A stretch of 44,250 nucleotides of DNA, taken from positions 1-44,250 of the forward strand of contig JAHJDG010000210.1 of the NCBI GenBank assembly GCA_018812265.1, written 5' to 3'. The stretch's first letter is position 1, and every line of letters begins with the position of its first letter. Shown here in pieces: positions 25,256 to 34,228 of this stretch. The notes under the pieces are model-generated. The model had not been told where the DNA came from and did no database searches. It saw only the letters and a list, made by a program, of their open reading frames with translations. This DNA is from a bacterium (GTDB lineage: Bacteria; Electryoneota; RPQS01). The translations under genes were made by a program, and so were the position numbers.

Positions 25256-26095
25256 ATGGACATTCGTCGGCTTCTGAAAACTGTATGGAAAGGGACCCAA
25301 GTCGCTCTAATATTAGGCGGGGCAACAGGAACGATAGTCTTGGCAATTCGAACGTGCCGTCCAGACGATGAAAGAACCTTCGTCCAGAGGGCTGCCGAGT
25401 TCCGGCCCGTGCTGGATGTGCAGTCAGTGGGGATATTGAGAGTGATCGTGCTTCCTGTTGAAACAGATTTGAACTTTGTAACGATAGACTCATCGTTCGA
25501 CGAGGTGAGCGGAACAATGAATCTGTACGGAGAATTCGCACTGCGTGTCGACTTGCAAATCATTCTGTGTAACTCAAGCCAGCAAGAAGCTAGAATTGAG
25601 TACCTACTGGCTGGATGTGGACGTTCGTATGAGCCTGGATTTCGCACACGGTTGCTTGGCGGAGCGGAGGTGAAGCCAAGTGCTGGCTTCAATAATGAAG
25701 AAGGACTATGGTCACCAACCCAAACAACGATTAAGCCAGCAGAAATTCAACACCAGGAAATTACAGTTGACTTGAGGAATGAGTGGTTCGACGGGATGTA
25801 TACTGTCCATTTGTATCTTATCTATCAGAACGTTCTGGGAGACTGGTTTGATACGTATTCGTGGGTTGACATCACGATTCGCCCTCGGCTTGATCTTCCT
25901 GCAGAGGTTCTTGAACCCGATTCGATAACACCACTTCATTTTCCGCTCAAATCACCTGAGATACCAGACACCATTCTACTTGTAAGGAGGATCGAGCAGG
26001 TTTGTACCATAAAGGGAACAGATCACAAGGTCTATTCGAAAAAGGAGGCACGGGTATTGGATAAAATACTTGATAGGTGGCGCAAGAGTAAATAA
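25256..26095 (+). CDS. Unknown protein with N-terminal membrane anchor
   Basis: The 279-residue protein has a single hydrophobic segment at about residues 14-31 (VALILGGATGTIVLAI) followed by a soluble, probably extracytoplasmic, beta-rich region with hydrophobic/polar alternation and several Tyr-Thr strands. It ends in a basic tail (KKEARVLDKILDRWRKSK). No family is recognised and no catalytic motif is evident. Its composition is clearly more AT-rich than that of the flanking dap genes, and it lies between dispersed repeats, both signs of acquired DNA. The ATG at 25256 has AAGGTG upstream. Confidence 0.6.
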   Translation: MDIRRLLKTVWKGTQVALILGGATGTIVLAIRTCRPDDERTFVQRAAEFRPVLDVQSVGILRVIVLPVETDLNFVTIDSSFDEVSGTMNLYGEFALRVDLQIILCNSSQQEARIEYLLAGCGRSYEPGFRTRLLGGAEVKPSAGFNNEEGLWSPTQTTIKPAEIQHQEITVDLRNEWFDGMYTVHLYLIYQNVLGDWFDTYSWVDITIRPRLDLPAEVLEPDSITPLHFPLKSPEIPDTILLVRRIEQVCTIKGTDHKVYSKKEARVLDKILDRWRKSK

Positions 26096-26237
26096 GTCTT
26101 GCCTGATTCGAAATTGAATCATTTACGAGCATACTGTCCTTCAGGAATACTCGATCTGTAGTCCTGATTGTCCAAAGACCTGTCGGCAAGGTTCTCGCCA
26201 ATGACATAAGACAAATCTCCTAGCGGCACTTCTTCTT

Positions 26238-26270
26238 GTCATTCTGAACGCAGTGAAGAATCTCAGCCCC
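26238..26270 (+). repeat. Dispersed repeat copy B, left flank of the GIY-YIG gene
   Basis: GTCATTCTGAACGCAGTGAA continues with GAATCTCAGCCCC. It lies 25 bases before the GIY-YIG start codon and is an inverted match to the copy at 26601-26632, differing at about two positions over 31 bases. Confidence 0.85.
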
Positions 26271-26295
26271 GTGCTCAGCCCGGACAGAGAGACTC

Positions 26296-26631
26296 ATGCG
26301 AACGTATTATGTCTACATCGTTGCCAGCCTTACTCGCAAATTGCATATCGGTTCGACAAGCGACTTGAAACGACGCCTGTACGAACACAAACATAGATTG
26401 ATCGAAGGCTTCACGGCGAAGTACAACATGAATCGGCTGGTGTATTACGAAGAGACGACCGATGCCCGTGCCGTTGTCGAGCGTGAACGGCAATTGAAGG
26501 GCTGGCGGCGCGAGAAGAAGGTCGCCCTCATTCATTCGGTTGATCCGGCATGGAAGGACCTGAGCGCCGAGTGGTTTGAAGACGTGCAAGCCCAGCGGGT
26601 GGGCGGAGATTCTTCACTTCGTTCAGAATGA
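26296..26631 (+). CDS. Single-domain GIY-YIG nuclease-like protein framed by inverted repeats
   Basis: The 111-residue protein matches the short GIY-YIG family (YhbQ/UPF0213-like): MRTYYVYIVAS at the first strand, then HIGSTSDLKRRLYEHK with the conserved arginine, and a later catalytic-type Glu in VERERQLKGWRREKKVALI. The usual YIG tyrosine is His here (KLHIGST), so activity is uncertain. The last codons (...DSSLRSE-stop) are written in the right-hand inverted repeat, and the left repeat lies just upstream. The whole unit (26238-26632) therefore looks like a compact repeat-plus-nuclease element, comparable in design to REP/RAYT units. Mobility is inferred, not shown. Confidence 0.8.
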   Translation: MRTYYVYIVASLTRKLHIGSTSDLKRRLYEHKHRLIEGFTAKYNMNRLVYYEETTDARAVVERERQLKGWRREKKVALIHSVDPAWKDLSAEWFEDVQAQRVGGDSSLRSE

Positions 26632-26632
26632 C
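26601..26632 (-). repeat. Dispersed repeat copy C, inverted, overlapping the GIY-YIG 3' end
   Basis: On the minus strand this reads GTCATTCTGAACGAAGTGAA and continues GAATCTCCGCCC. It encodes the final residues and stop of the GIY-YIG gene, so repeat and gene are physically one unit. A degenerate echo (ATGACAA...) follows around 26653-26690. Confidence 0.85.
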
Positions 26633-26714
26633 AGCGATAGGGAATGTTCAGTATGACAATCGGGGGAATTGTCGGGATGACAAGAATGAAAACTGTTGGA
26701 ATGATACATCGAAG

Positions 26715-26804
26715 CACATCATAGAACAGACGGGAGTGACCGCAAAGGTCGCCCGCCGGTGAGAGATCGAGCACGAGAACGTTCTCCAAAAGGAGGGTGG
26801 GATC
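26715..26804 (+). promoter_or_regulatory. Conserved 90-nt leader, first copy
   Basis: The 90 bases before the ATG at 26805 are repeated before the ATG at 29939 with four differences. Within it are a hairpin GTGACC-GCAAA-GGTCGC, the 12-base palindrome GAGAACGTTCTC, and a CTCC-AAAA-GGAG pairing that would cover the Shine-Dalgarno site (GGAGGG). Palindrome and SD-blocking hairpin share TTCTCC and are mutually exclusive, as in a translational switch. I cannot assign it to a known riboswitch. Confidence 0.6.
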
Positions 26805-29800
26805 ATGAAAGCGCATCAGATTCTCTTGGCGGTGTTGGCAGTCGGTGTCGTGGCACAGGCGGATCCCCGGTGGTGGGATCCGAGTGGAGTGCCGGTACTT
26901 CAGAACGGAGCGCTCGAATGGGAGCGCACGGTCGCGCAGAATAGCGAGGGATACGCGCTGGTGGTCTGGTCGGACCTGCACACCGGCAGCCGCGACGTCT
27001 ACGCGCAAATGATTAGCCCGCAGGGCGCGCCCGTGTGGGGAACCGAGGGGATGGCTGTCACACAGCATCCCGCCAAACAGAGCAGCCCGGCGGCGGTGGC
27101 GGTGGAAGACAGCTGGATCGTGGCGTGGATTGACCACCGCGATGAACCGCAGGGGGGAAACATTTGGGTGCAGAAACTCGACCGGCAGGGAAATCGGTAT
27201 TGGAGCGACGGCATCTGTGTGGACGCGAGCAGCCACGACGCCGTGCCGGGTTCGCTGCGGTTGATACCCGACTCGAACCGCGGAGCATGGATTGTGTGGA
27301 TCGCGGCCATAGGTTTCAACCGTGCGCTTCTCGTGCAGCATGTCACCCGGCTCGGAGACGTTCCGTGGTCCAGCCCCATGATCGTGACTCCTTTCGGTTT
27401 CTATGACACGGATTACAGCGTAACCTCCGACGGCGCGGGCGGGATGATTCTGGCGTGGTCGCGGCCAATCAACAACTTTCAGCGTGACATTCGGGCCACG
27501 AGAATTCAGGCGAACGGTACGCTTCCCTGGGGCGAATACGTCACGGTAGCCGGTATGCCGCCGCTGCTGCAGAGTGAGCCGGAGGTATGCAGCGATGGAA
27601 GCGGGGGTGCGTACCTCGCGTGGATCAGCTACATCGGCACCACCGGGGACGTGGATCTGTGGGCGCAGCGCCTGAACGCCAACGGCGAGACGATGTGGTC
27701 AACTCCCGGACTGCTGGTGTGCAGTCTTCCCGGCTATCGAGGCTATCTGTCACTGGCGGCCAGCCGCAGCGGAGCCTACACCGACGGCGGTCTGCTGGTG
27801 TGGATGGATCAACGGGAAAATGGCCATGATCGCTACTTTGTTCAGAAGCTGAGTCCGGCCGGAACGATCCGCTGGACGGAGAATGGAGTGATGCTTTGCG
27901 ACAGCGCCAACTCCTATCAAACGATCAGCGTCGCCACCGACGATGCTGGCGGTCTCGTCTGCACTTGGGAAGACTACGGCAATAGTGGCGGGGACTATTG
28001 GGAAGCGGATATCGTCGCCACTCGCCTGAACGCTCAAGGCCAGCACGTGTGGCTGATGGAGCATGTACCGGTTATCACCGCTCCGAGGGTTCAATCTCAG
28101 CCCGTCATTGTTCCCCAATCGGATGGCTATCTGGTCGTTGCGCGGAGCGAGTACGGCCGGGGCGAGTTCCTTGCCTATCAGAAACTGAGTCGTCAGACCG
28201 GCGGACGATTGTTCAGCGTAGACGGCGTGGATATCGTTCGCCGCTACGATCAATTCTACGGTTGGGCGCGGGCGGTGCCGATGTCCGGAGGGCGAACGGC
28301 GGTGCTGTGGAATGAGGATCATGCCTATTTTCTGATTCTCGACAGTCTCGGCGCGGTCGAGGGCGAGCCGTTGGGTCAGCCCGTTGCCCCGCGACGTTCT
28401 TTGGAATACCGCTCACATGGCATAGGTTCCGTTTGTTCCGACGGGGCCGGCGGATTCTTCGTTGCCTGCACGAAGGGGGATGACGAGTACGGATATTTGT
28501 CGTTCCTCACTCACGTTTTGTCCACCGGAGAGCTGGCTTCGGACTCCAGCGGCGAGTGGCTGTGGGGGGATGACGTGAACGAAGGACAATGGAGCGTAGC
28601 CATCGCCGCCGACGGACTGGGCGGTTGCTATGCCGCCTTTGCGGGAATCGTGAACGATCAGCAAGGTCTGTTCGTGCGGCGGTATGATTCGAGTTGTCGG
28701 CCGCTGTGGGAAGGCGTCGCGCAGGTCAGCACGCATGCACTGTGGTATCAGCAAAACCCGAAGACCATCACCCAACCGGATGGCGGCTGCCTGGTGGCTT
28801 TCGGGACCAGCACCCAGGGGCTCGCCATAGCGCGAGTGAGTCCCGACGGAATCCTCTCGTGGACGACAACCGTGTGTGATTCTACGGCCCACGGCTTCAA
28901 CTTCCGGTATGGATTTGTGCCGGATGGCCAGAATGGAGCCTACTGCGTATGGTTCGATTGTCGTTACGGTTTCGATCCGGTTGTCTTTGCTCAGCATATC
29001 ACTGCCGCCGGTTCACTGAGTTGGCAGGAGGGCGGCATTCCCATCGCCGATTCGTTGCGTTCTCAAACCTGGCCGTACCCGGACGTGGATCCCGACGGCA
29101 ATCTGCTGGTGGTTTGGAGAGATGCGGATCCCACCGAGGACCAGATCATGGCGCAAAAGTTTTCGCGGGCCGGAACGCGCCTCTGGGGTAGCATCGGGAC
29201 GCTGGTCTGTCGCGCACCGTCCGGCCAGTATTATCCCATGGCCGTCTCCGATCAATCGGGCGGCCTATACGTAGTCTGGAGTGATTATCGCCTCGCCCCC
29301 GGCCCGGTGCTCGCCGGTAGTCATGTGAATGCCGATGGCGAGATCGGACCGGATCCGTTCTGGGCACCGGAACTCGGCGGAATCCTTTCGGACAGTATAC
29401 TGGGCATCGTAAATGAGCCGTGGCTGGTAGCCGGTCCATCGGGAACGGCGGTGGTGTTCTGGGTCCACGACCGGCAACAATCCTCTAATCAATTTCTGGA
29501 TCTCTACGCGCAGCGCATCGGGGCGGTCGGACTGAGCGCAGAAGAACCCGCGTCCACGGTCCCTTCGGGTTTCGCGCTCTTTCCCTGCTACCCGAATCCG
29601 TTCAACTCGGCGACGGCCATCGTTTTCGAGTTAGCGACAGCATCCTTTGTGAAGCTGACGGTGTACGATCTGTTGGGTCGCGAAGTGGCTGTGCTGACCG
29701 ACCGCGTGTTGCCGATGGGACGACATGAATATCTCTTCAATGCGAGCGCTCTGGCATCGGGGATTTATTTCTACCGTCTGCAGGCGGGGAATTTCACACA

Positions 29801-29828
29801 GACCCGGAAAATGGTTCTGGTTCGATAG
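26805..29828 (+). CDS. Very large secreted repeat protein with T9SS sorting domain (paralogue 1)
   Basis: The 1007-residue protein has a signal peptide (about 1-20, VVAQAD). It then has a long array of units of about 50-60 residues with W.D.R.G..D(I/V)(Y/W)AQ(K/R)L...G...W at their cores (for example WSDLHTGSRDVYAQMISPQGAPVW and VWFDCRYGFDPVVFAQHITAAGSLSW). This pattern is typical of FCB beta-propeller-type surface proteins. The last ~85 residues form the T9SS sorting domain (CYPNPFNSA, GREVAVLTD, LASGIYFYRL, RKMVLVR). It shares its leader and first dozen residues with the gene at 29939, but the bodies have diverged well. Strong AAAAGGAGGG before the ATG. Ligand unknown. Confidence 0.82.
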   Translation: MKAHQILLAVLAVGVVAQADPRWWDPSGVPVLQNGALEWERTVAQNSEGYALVVWSDLHTGSRDVYAQMISPQGAPVWGTEGMAVTQHPAKQSSPAAVAVEDSWIVAWIDHRDEPQGGNIWVQKLDRQGNRYWSDGICVDASSHDAVPGSLRLIPDSNRGAWIVWIAAIGFNRALLVQHVTRLGDVPWSSPMIVTPFGFYDTDYSVTSDGAGGMILAWSRPINNFQRDIRATRIQANGTLPWGEYVTVAGMPPLLQSEPEVCSDGSGGAYLAWISYIGTTGDVDLWAQRLNANGETMWSTPGLLVCSLPGYRGYLSLAASRSGAYTDGGLLVWMDQRENGHDRYFVQKLSPAGTIRWTENGVMLCDSANSYQTISVATDDAGGLVCTWEDYGNSGGDYWEADIVATRLNAQGQHVWLMEHVPVITAPRVQSQPVIVPQSDGYLVVARSEYGRGEFLAYQKLSRQTGGRLFSVDGVDIVRRYDQFYGWARAVPMSGGRTAVLWNEDHAYFLILDSLGAVEGEPLGQPVAPRRSLEYRSHGIGSVCSDGAGGFFVACTKGDDEYGYLSFLTHVLSTGELASDSSGEWLWGDDVNEGQWSVAIAADGLGGCYAAFAGIVNDQQGLFVRRYDSSCRPLWEGVAQVSTHALWYQQNPKTITQPDGGCLVAFGTSTQGLAIARVSPDGILSWTTTVCDSTAHGFNFRYGFVPDGQNGAYCVWFDCRYGFDPVVFAQHITAAGSLSWQEGGIPIADSLRSQTWPYPDVDPDGNLLVVWRDADPTEDQIMAQKFSRAGTRLWGSIGTLVCRAPSGQYYPMAVSDQSGGLYVVWSDYRLAPGPVLAGSHVNADGEIGPDPFWAPELGGILSDSILGIVNEPWLVAGPSGTAVVFWVHDRQQSSNQFLDLYAQRIGAVGLSAEEPASTVPSGFALFPCYPNPFNSATAIVFELATASFVKLTVYDLLGREVAVLTDRVLPMGRHEYLFNASALASGIYFYRLQAGNFTQTRKMVLVR

Positions 29829-29848
29829 AATCAACAAGGGATAAACGG

Positions 29849-29938
29849 CACATCATGGAATAAACGGGAGTGACCGCAAAGGTCGCCCGCCGGTGAGAGA
29901 TCGGGCACGAGAACGTTCTCCAAAAGGAGGGTGGGATC
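29849..29938 (+). promoter_or_regulatory. Conserved 90-nt leader, second copy
   Basis: It is identical to 26715-26804 at 86 of 90 positions and ends at the ATG of the second giant gene. The differences fall in the first 18 bases and in one base between the two hairpins, so all paired elements are preserved. Only 20 bases separate it from the stop of the first gene. It could carry its own promoter or act on a read-through transcript. Confidence 0.6.
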
Positions 29939-32900
29939 ATGAAAGCGCATCAGATTCTCTTGGCGGTGTTGGTGATGGGTGTTACGGCGAATGCCGATCT
30001 CCGGCTATGGCCGGAGGACGGTCTGCCGGTTCGGCAGGGCCACCATACTGAGTGGGTGGGAGCCGGTGGCCAAGATGGTGCAGGCAACACTCTGATTGCC
30101 TGGTCCGATGCCCGAACCGGTGACTTCGACATCTACGTCCAGCTTTTTTCCCCGGCGGGCGTGCAGCTTTTCGATTCGGGGGGACTCCGTCTGGGGGTGT
30201 GTCCGGCTGCGCAGGAAGATCCGGCCGTAGCTGCCGTTGACGGAGGATGGATCATTGCTTGGGCTGATTTTCGCGTTTCAAGGATGGGACCCAGTTTCTG
30301 GGAACCGTCCAGCGTGTGGGCACTGAAGATTGATCCACAGGGGAATCTCTTCCCCGGCTGGGACATGGCTGGAATAGTGGTGGATTCTTTCCGCCAAGCG
30401 TTTCTTCACGAACATTCGATTCATGTCGTTCACGACGGTGCAGGAGGCGCTATCGTTGCGTGGGTAGACTCGCGAAGAGATGGAGCGGATGTCTATGCTC
30501 AGCACCTTCTTGCCGACGGGCAACGGGCTTGGCCGAATCCTCTGGCTGTGACCGATACCATCAGCGGTCAGTATGCCCTTACCGCCGCTTCCGATGGCAA
30601 TGGCGGTATGCTGGTCGCTTGGGAGGATGCACGTAATGCAGTGAACCGAAACATCTACGCGGTGCAAATCACGCCCGACGGTCAGCTTCCGTGGGGAGGT
30701 GTGAACGGAACTCTGGTATGCGGTGCGGCAGGTCGCCAGCAATCCCCGCACCTCTGTCCCGACGGTGCAGGAGGCTGTTATCTGGCCTGGCTGGACTATC
30801 GCGGGGGTACGACATCGGATCTGTATATACAACGCTTGGACGCGAGCGGTCAAGCACTGTGGACCGCCAACGGCATTGCCTTGAGCAACGCGCCTAATGA
30901 TCAGAGTGGAGTCCGTCTGGCCGTCAGTCTGAGCGGACGAACTCAGGATGGCTGCATTGCCGTCTGGCAAGACCGCCGGGTCAACAACGAGATCAGTGAG
31001 GTCTATGTCCAAAAGATTTCCCCGGAAGGTAACGCGCTTTGGATGGCGGGTGGATTCCGCGTTTGCGGGGATGCTCAACCACCCTGGCATGGAACAACTC
31101 GTGAAGGCGCGCGTATCACATCGGACCTCGCCGGCGGGCTGGTGTGTGCGTGGGAAGACATGCGCGAGACGGGGAACTGGGATGACGCTGATCTTTATGC
31201 CGCGCGAGTTCTAGCTAACGGGTCCTTTGCCTGGGGCAGTGACTGCGGCATCGAGGTGGCGAGCGCTCAGAACCGACAATGCGAACCAGTACTTTGTGCA
31301 GATGATGGAGACGGCGTATTCGTCTTCTATGACGATACGCGCTCCGGTTCGCAAAGCCTCCGTGTCCAGAACCTTGCTCTGGCAACAGGTCAACCGACGC
31401 TGGACCTGGAGGGGATAATCATTCTCGAGAGCCTGGATGGGGATGCCGGTAATCCACGGGCCATCAGCATGTCCGGCAGTCGCGTGGGGATCGTCTGGGA
31501 AGATTCTCGCTTCGGTCAGAGAGGATTTGGCCTTTTCTATCAGATCTTCGACATGCAGGGCAATCCCCTCTTGCCCGCCAACGGAGCGCAACTTGTACCG
31601 GACAATGAGGGCTACGACCATTTCAACCAAATGAATGCTGCGCTGTGTCCGGATGGAAACGGGGGATTCTTCTGTGCATTCGAGGATTTACGGGCAACAG
31701 ATAAAAGAATCCGTCTGACCCGCGTGGATGCGACCGGCCAGATCGTCGGGGATTCGGCGGCGACCATAGTGTGGGAAGATGACTTCACGACGGATCAGGT
31801 ATGGTGCCATTGCGCTCCCGACGGAATGGGCGGCTGCTATGTCGCCTGGTCCAACTATGACCTCTACTATTATATTGATGCCTACGTCATGCGTATGGAC
31901 ACCGACTGCCAGCCAGTTTGGGCGGCACCGGTTCGGCTGACCGACACGCCACAAGAGGATGACTTAGTTTTCGGCGCTGTGGCCGGTGATGACGGCTGCT
32001 GTATCGTCGTCTGGCGGTGGGGCGGGTTCGATCAATTCGACATCTCGAGCGCGCGAGTGTGTGGAAATGGGACTGTGGCTTGGAACCTCGCCATCTGTGA
32101 TGCTCCCAACATTCAGGATTGCCCGGTGATTGTTGCGGACGGGGAAGGCGGTGCATACTTCGCCTGGCAGGATAAACGACTTCCCGCTTGGAACTATGAC
32201 ATCTATGCTCAGCATGTCAGCGCCGAAGGCACGGAGCTTTGGCTGCACAATGGATTGCTGGTGATTAGTGATACACTATATCAGTTTAATCCACGGATCG
32301 CGCTGGCTCCCGATGGCATTTATTTAGTATGGAAGGATTTCCGATCTGGCTCCCAAACCAATCTGTATGGTCAATACGTGGCGGGAAATGGCACCCGGCT
32401 TTGGCCCGAGCAAGGTTTACCCATGAGCCTTGCGGCAATCGGCTTGCCCGATGTTGAAATTGAGACGGATGCAGCCGGGAACCTGTTCGCAGCGTGGGCC
32501 AACTACGAGGGAGAATATCTGGTCATCGGCGGGACTTGCCTCGGGCCGGATGGGCTGCCTATCAATGAGTGGTGGGTGCCACAAATGGGCGGCCCTATCT
32601 ACGATGTACCCAATATCGCACCCCGCTGCCCGGTAGTCGCTCCCGTTGGTAGCTATGCGTTCGCCGTGGTATGGGAGCATGACGCCCGTACGGTCTATCC
32701 GCTCTATAACTTGCGGGCACAACTGGTTCAATCCTATCTGAGCACGGAAGGCGAAACGGAAACAGCCGTCCCCACTCGGTTCGCGCTCTCGCAGAACTAT
32801 CCGAATCCGTTCAATCCGCAGACCCGGATCGAGTTTGCCCTGCCGCGCGCGACTCACGCGAAGCTGGTGGTGTATGACCTGCTCGGCCGCGTCGTAACGG

Positions 32901-33037
32901 TGCTGGCGGATGAACAACTCAGCGCGGGAGTTCATTCGGTCTCGTTCGATGCGCGGAGTCTTCCTTCCGGCCTGTATTTCTATCGCCTGCAGGCCGGAGA
33001 CTTCCTGCAAACGAGAAAGATGGTGCTGCTGCGCTAA
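29939..33037 (+). CDS. Very large secreted repeat protein with T9SS sorting domain (paralogue 2)
   Basis: The 1032-residue protein has the same plan as its upstream neighbour: the same signal peptide start (MKAHQILLAVL), many units containing W.D.R....DIYAQ.(L/I)...G...W (for example AWSDARTGDFDIYVQLFSPAGVQLF and AWQDKRLPAWNYDIYAQHVSAEGTELW) and a C-terminal T9SS sorting domain (NYPNPFNPQ, GRVVTVLAD, LPSGLYFYRL, RKMVLLR). Clusters of DGxGG before strands (DGAGGAIVAW, DGNGGMLVAW) are typical of the family. It is followed after only three bases by the aspartokinase gene, so a housekeeping enzyme may be co-transcribed with a surface protein. Confidence 0.82.
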   Translation: MKAHQILLAVLVMGVTANADLRLWPEDGLPVRQGHHTEWVGAGGQDGAGNTLIAWSDARTGDFDIYVQLFSPAGVQLFDSGGLRLGVCPAAQEDPAVAAVDGGWIIAWADFRVSRMGPSFWEPSSVWALKIDPQGNLFPGWDMAGIVVDSFRQAFLHEHSIHVVHDGAGGAIVAWVDSRRDGADVYAQHLLADGQRAWPNPLAVTDTISGQYALTAASDGNGGMLVAWEDARNAVNRNIYAVQITPDGQLPWGGVNGTLVCGAAGRQQSPHLCPDGAGGCYLAWLDYRGGTTSDLYIQRLDASGQALWTANGIALSNAPNDQSGVRLAVSLSGRTQDGCIAVWQDRRVNNEISEVYVQKISPEGNALWMAGGFRVCGDAQPPWHGTTREGARITSDLAGGLVCAWEDMRETGNWDDADLYAARVLANGSFAWGSDCGIEVASAQNRQCEPVLCADDGDGVFVFYDDTRSGSQSLRVQNLALATGQPTLDLEGIIILESLDGDAGNPRAISMSGSRVGIVWEDSRFGQRGFGLFYQIFDMQGNPLLPANGAQLVPDNEGYDHFNQMNAALCPDGNGGFFCAFEDLRATDKRIRLTRVDATGQIVGDSAATIVWEDDFTTDQVWCHCAPDGMGGCYVAWSNYDLYYYIDAYVMRMDTDCQPVWAAPVRLTDTPQEDDLVFGAVAGDDGCCIVVWRWGGFDQFDISSARVCGNGTVAWNLAICDAPNIQDCPVIVADGEGGAYFAWQDKRLPAWNYDIYAQHVSAEGTELWLHNGLLVISDTLYQFNPRIALAPDGIYLVWKDFRSGSQTNLYGQYVAGNGTRLWPEQGLPMSLAAIGLPDVEIETDAAGNLFAAWANYEGEYLVIGGTCLGPDGLPINEWWVPQMGGPIYDVPNIAPRCPVVAPVGSYAFAVVWEHDARTVYPLYNLRAQLVQSYLSTEGETETAVPTRFALSQNYPNPFNPQTRIEFALPRATHAKLVVYDLLGRVVTVLADEQLSAGVHSVSFDARSLPSGLYFYRLQAGDFLQTRKMVLLR

Positions 33038-33040
33038 GCG

Positions 33041-34228
33041 ATGTCTCTCATCATTCAAAAATACGGCGGCAAGGCCCTCGCCACCGCAGACGATATCAGA
33101 CAAGTCGCGCGGCTGATCCACGAGCGGCGGCGGGACGGCACGCGGCTGGTGATCGTGGTCTCGGCGATGGGCGAAACCACCGATCGCTATCTTGATATGG
33201 CCCGCAGCGTGAATCCGCATCCTTCCGGACGTGAGCTCGACGTGCTGCTCTCGGTCGGCGAGCGCATCTCGATTGCCATGCTCGCCCTCGCGTTGAATGC
33301 TCTCGAAAGGGACGTGGCCGTGTCGCTGACCGGCGCGCAGGCCGGAATCATCACCGATACTGTTCACACCGCCGCGAAAATCGTCGAGATCCGCCCGCTC
33401 CGCGTGTGGGAAATCCTCGAACAAAATCGCATTCCCATCATCGCCGGCTATCAGGGAATCACCACCGACAAAAATATCTCCACCCTCGGTCGCGGCGGCA
33501 CCGACGCCACCGCCGTCTGTTTGGCGGTGGCGCTGAATGCCGAGCGCGTCGAGTTCATGAAAGACGTTGAAGGCATTCACACCGCCGATCCCAAGCTGAT
33601 TCCCGCCGCCCGCGTCATTCCCGAAGCGAGCTACGAAGAAGTTCTGCAAATGATGGGCTGCGGTGCGAAGATTCTGCAGGTGGCGGCGGTGGAAATGGCC
33701 GCCCAGCACAAAGTGCAACTGGCCATCGGCAACTCGAAGACGGGAATCGCGGGAACGATTCTCACCGAACGTCCGCTCGGCCGTCGCACGTTGACCGCCG
33801 TGATCGTCATGCCCGGCGTGCGTTGTCTGCTCTTCGATTCGACGGCTCATCTGGCCGAGGCAGTGGAGCGGCTTCGGATAGCCGGAAGCGCACCGCTGAT
33901 TGCCAGTCAATCAGGTGGCAAAGGACTTCTGGTCCTGCGGCCGGAAGACAAGTTGACTCTCGAATCCTTCCACGAACCGGAAATCCCCCGCGAACCTCTG
34001 TCGCTGGTCACTCTGGTTGGCCCCGGCGTGGGCAGCGCCAGCGAACTGGCCGAGGCCGTGCAGCGGAAGCTGAAATTCTACCACGAACAGGTGGCCGCGC
34101 TGCAGATCACCGAGAGCCGTCTGAGCGTGCTTCTGCCCGGCGATGCCGCCCGCCGATTTGCCGAGTCCGTGCACGAACTCTGTGTGACGGAGCCCGCCCT
34201 TCGTCCTGTGGGAGAAGCGCGTGCGTAG
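33041..34228 (+). CDS. Aspartate kinase
   Basis: The 395-residue enzyme phosphorylates aspartate, the entry step to lysine, threonine, methionine and diaminopimelate. Visible motifs are the N-terminal substrate loop QKYGGKALA, VVSAMGETTDRYL, SVGERISIAMLALAL, TGAQAGIITD, the catalytic region GRGGTDATAVCLAVALNAERVEFMKDVEGIHTADP, and a C-terminal half with two ACT-type regulatory subdomains. The usual KFGGTS is KYGGKA here, an uncommon change of the Thr. The enzyme fits dapA, dapB and alr elsewhere in the window as supply of cell-wall precursors. It starts 3 bases after the preceding gene and overlaps the next by 8 bases. Confidence 0.9.
   Translation: MSLIIQKYGGKALATADDIRQVARLIHERRRDGTRLVIVVSAMGETTDRYLDMARSVNPHPSGRELDVLLSVGERISIAMLALALNALERDVAVSLTGAQAGIITDTVHTAAKIVEIRPLRVWEILEQNRIPIIAGYQGITTDKNISTLGRGGTDATAVCLAVALNAERVEFMKDVEGIHTADPKLIPAARVIPEASYEEVLQMMGCGAKILQVAAVEMAAQHKVQLAIGNSKTGIAGTILTERPLGRRTLTAVIVMPGVRCLLFDSTAHLAEAVERLRIAGSAPLIASQSGGKGLLVLRPEDKLTLESFHEPEIPREPLSLVTLVGPGVGSASELAEAVQRKLKFYHEQVAALQITESRLSVLLPGDAARRFAESVHELCVTEPALRPVGEARA

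Noticed and set aside
26715-26804. Assigning the shared leader to a known riboswitch (c-di-GMP, THF, ZTP, fluoride)
   Set aside because: None of the conserved core sequences I know for these classes is present. It is reported only as an unnamed leader.
32417-33910. 497-codon frame on the minus strand opposite the aspartokinase gene
   Set aside because: It lies antisense to a clear aspartokinase, has the His/Arg/Gly bias of an antisense shadow, and no family motif.
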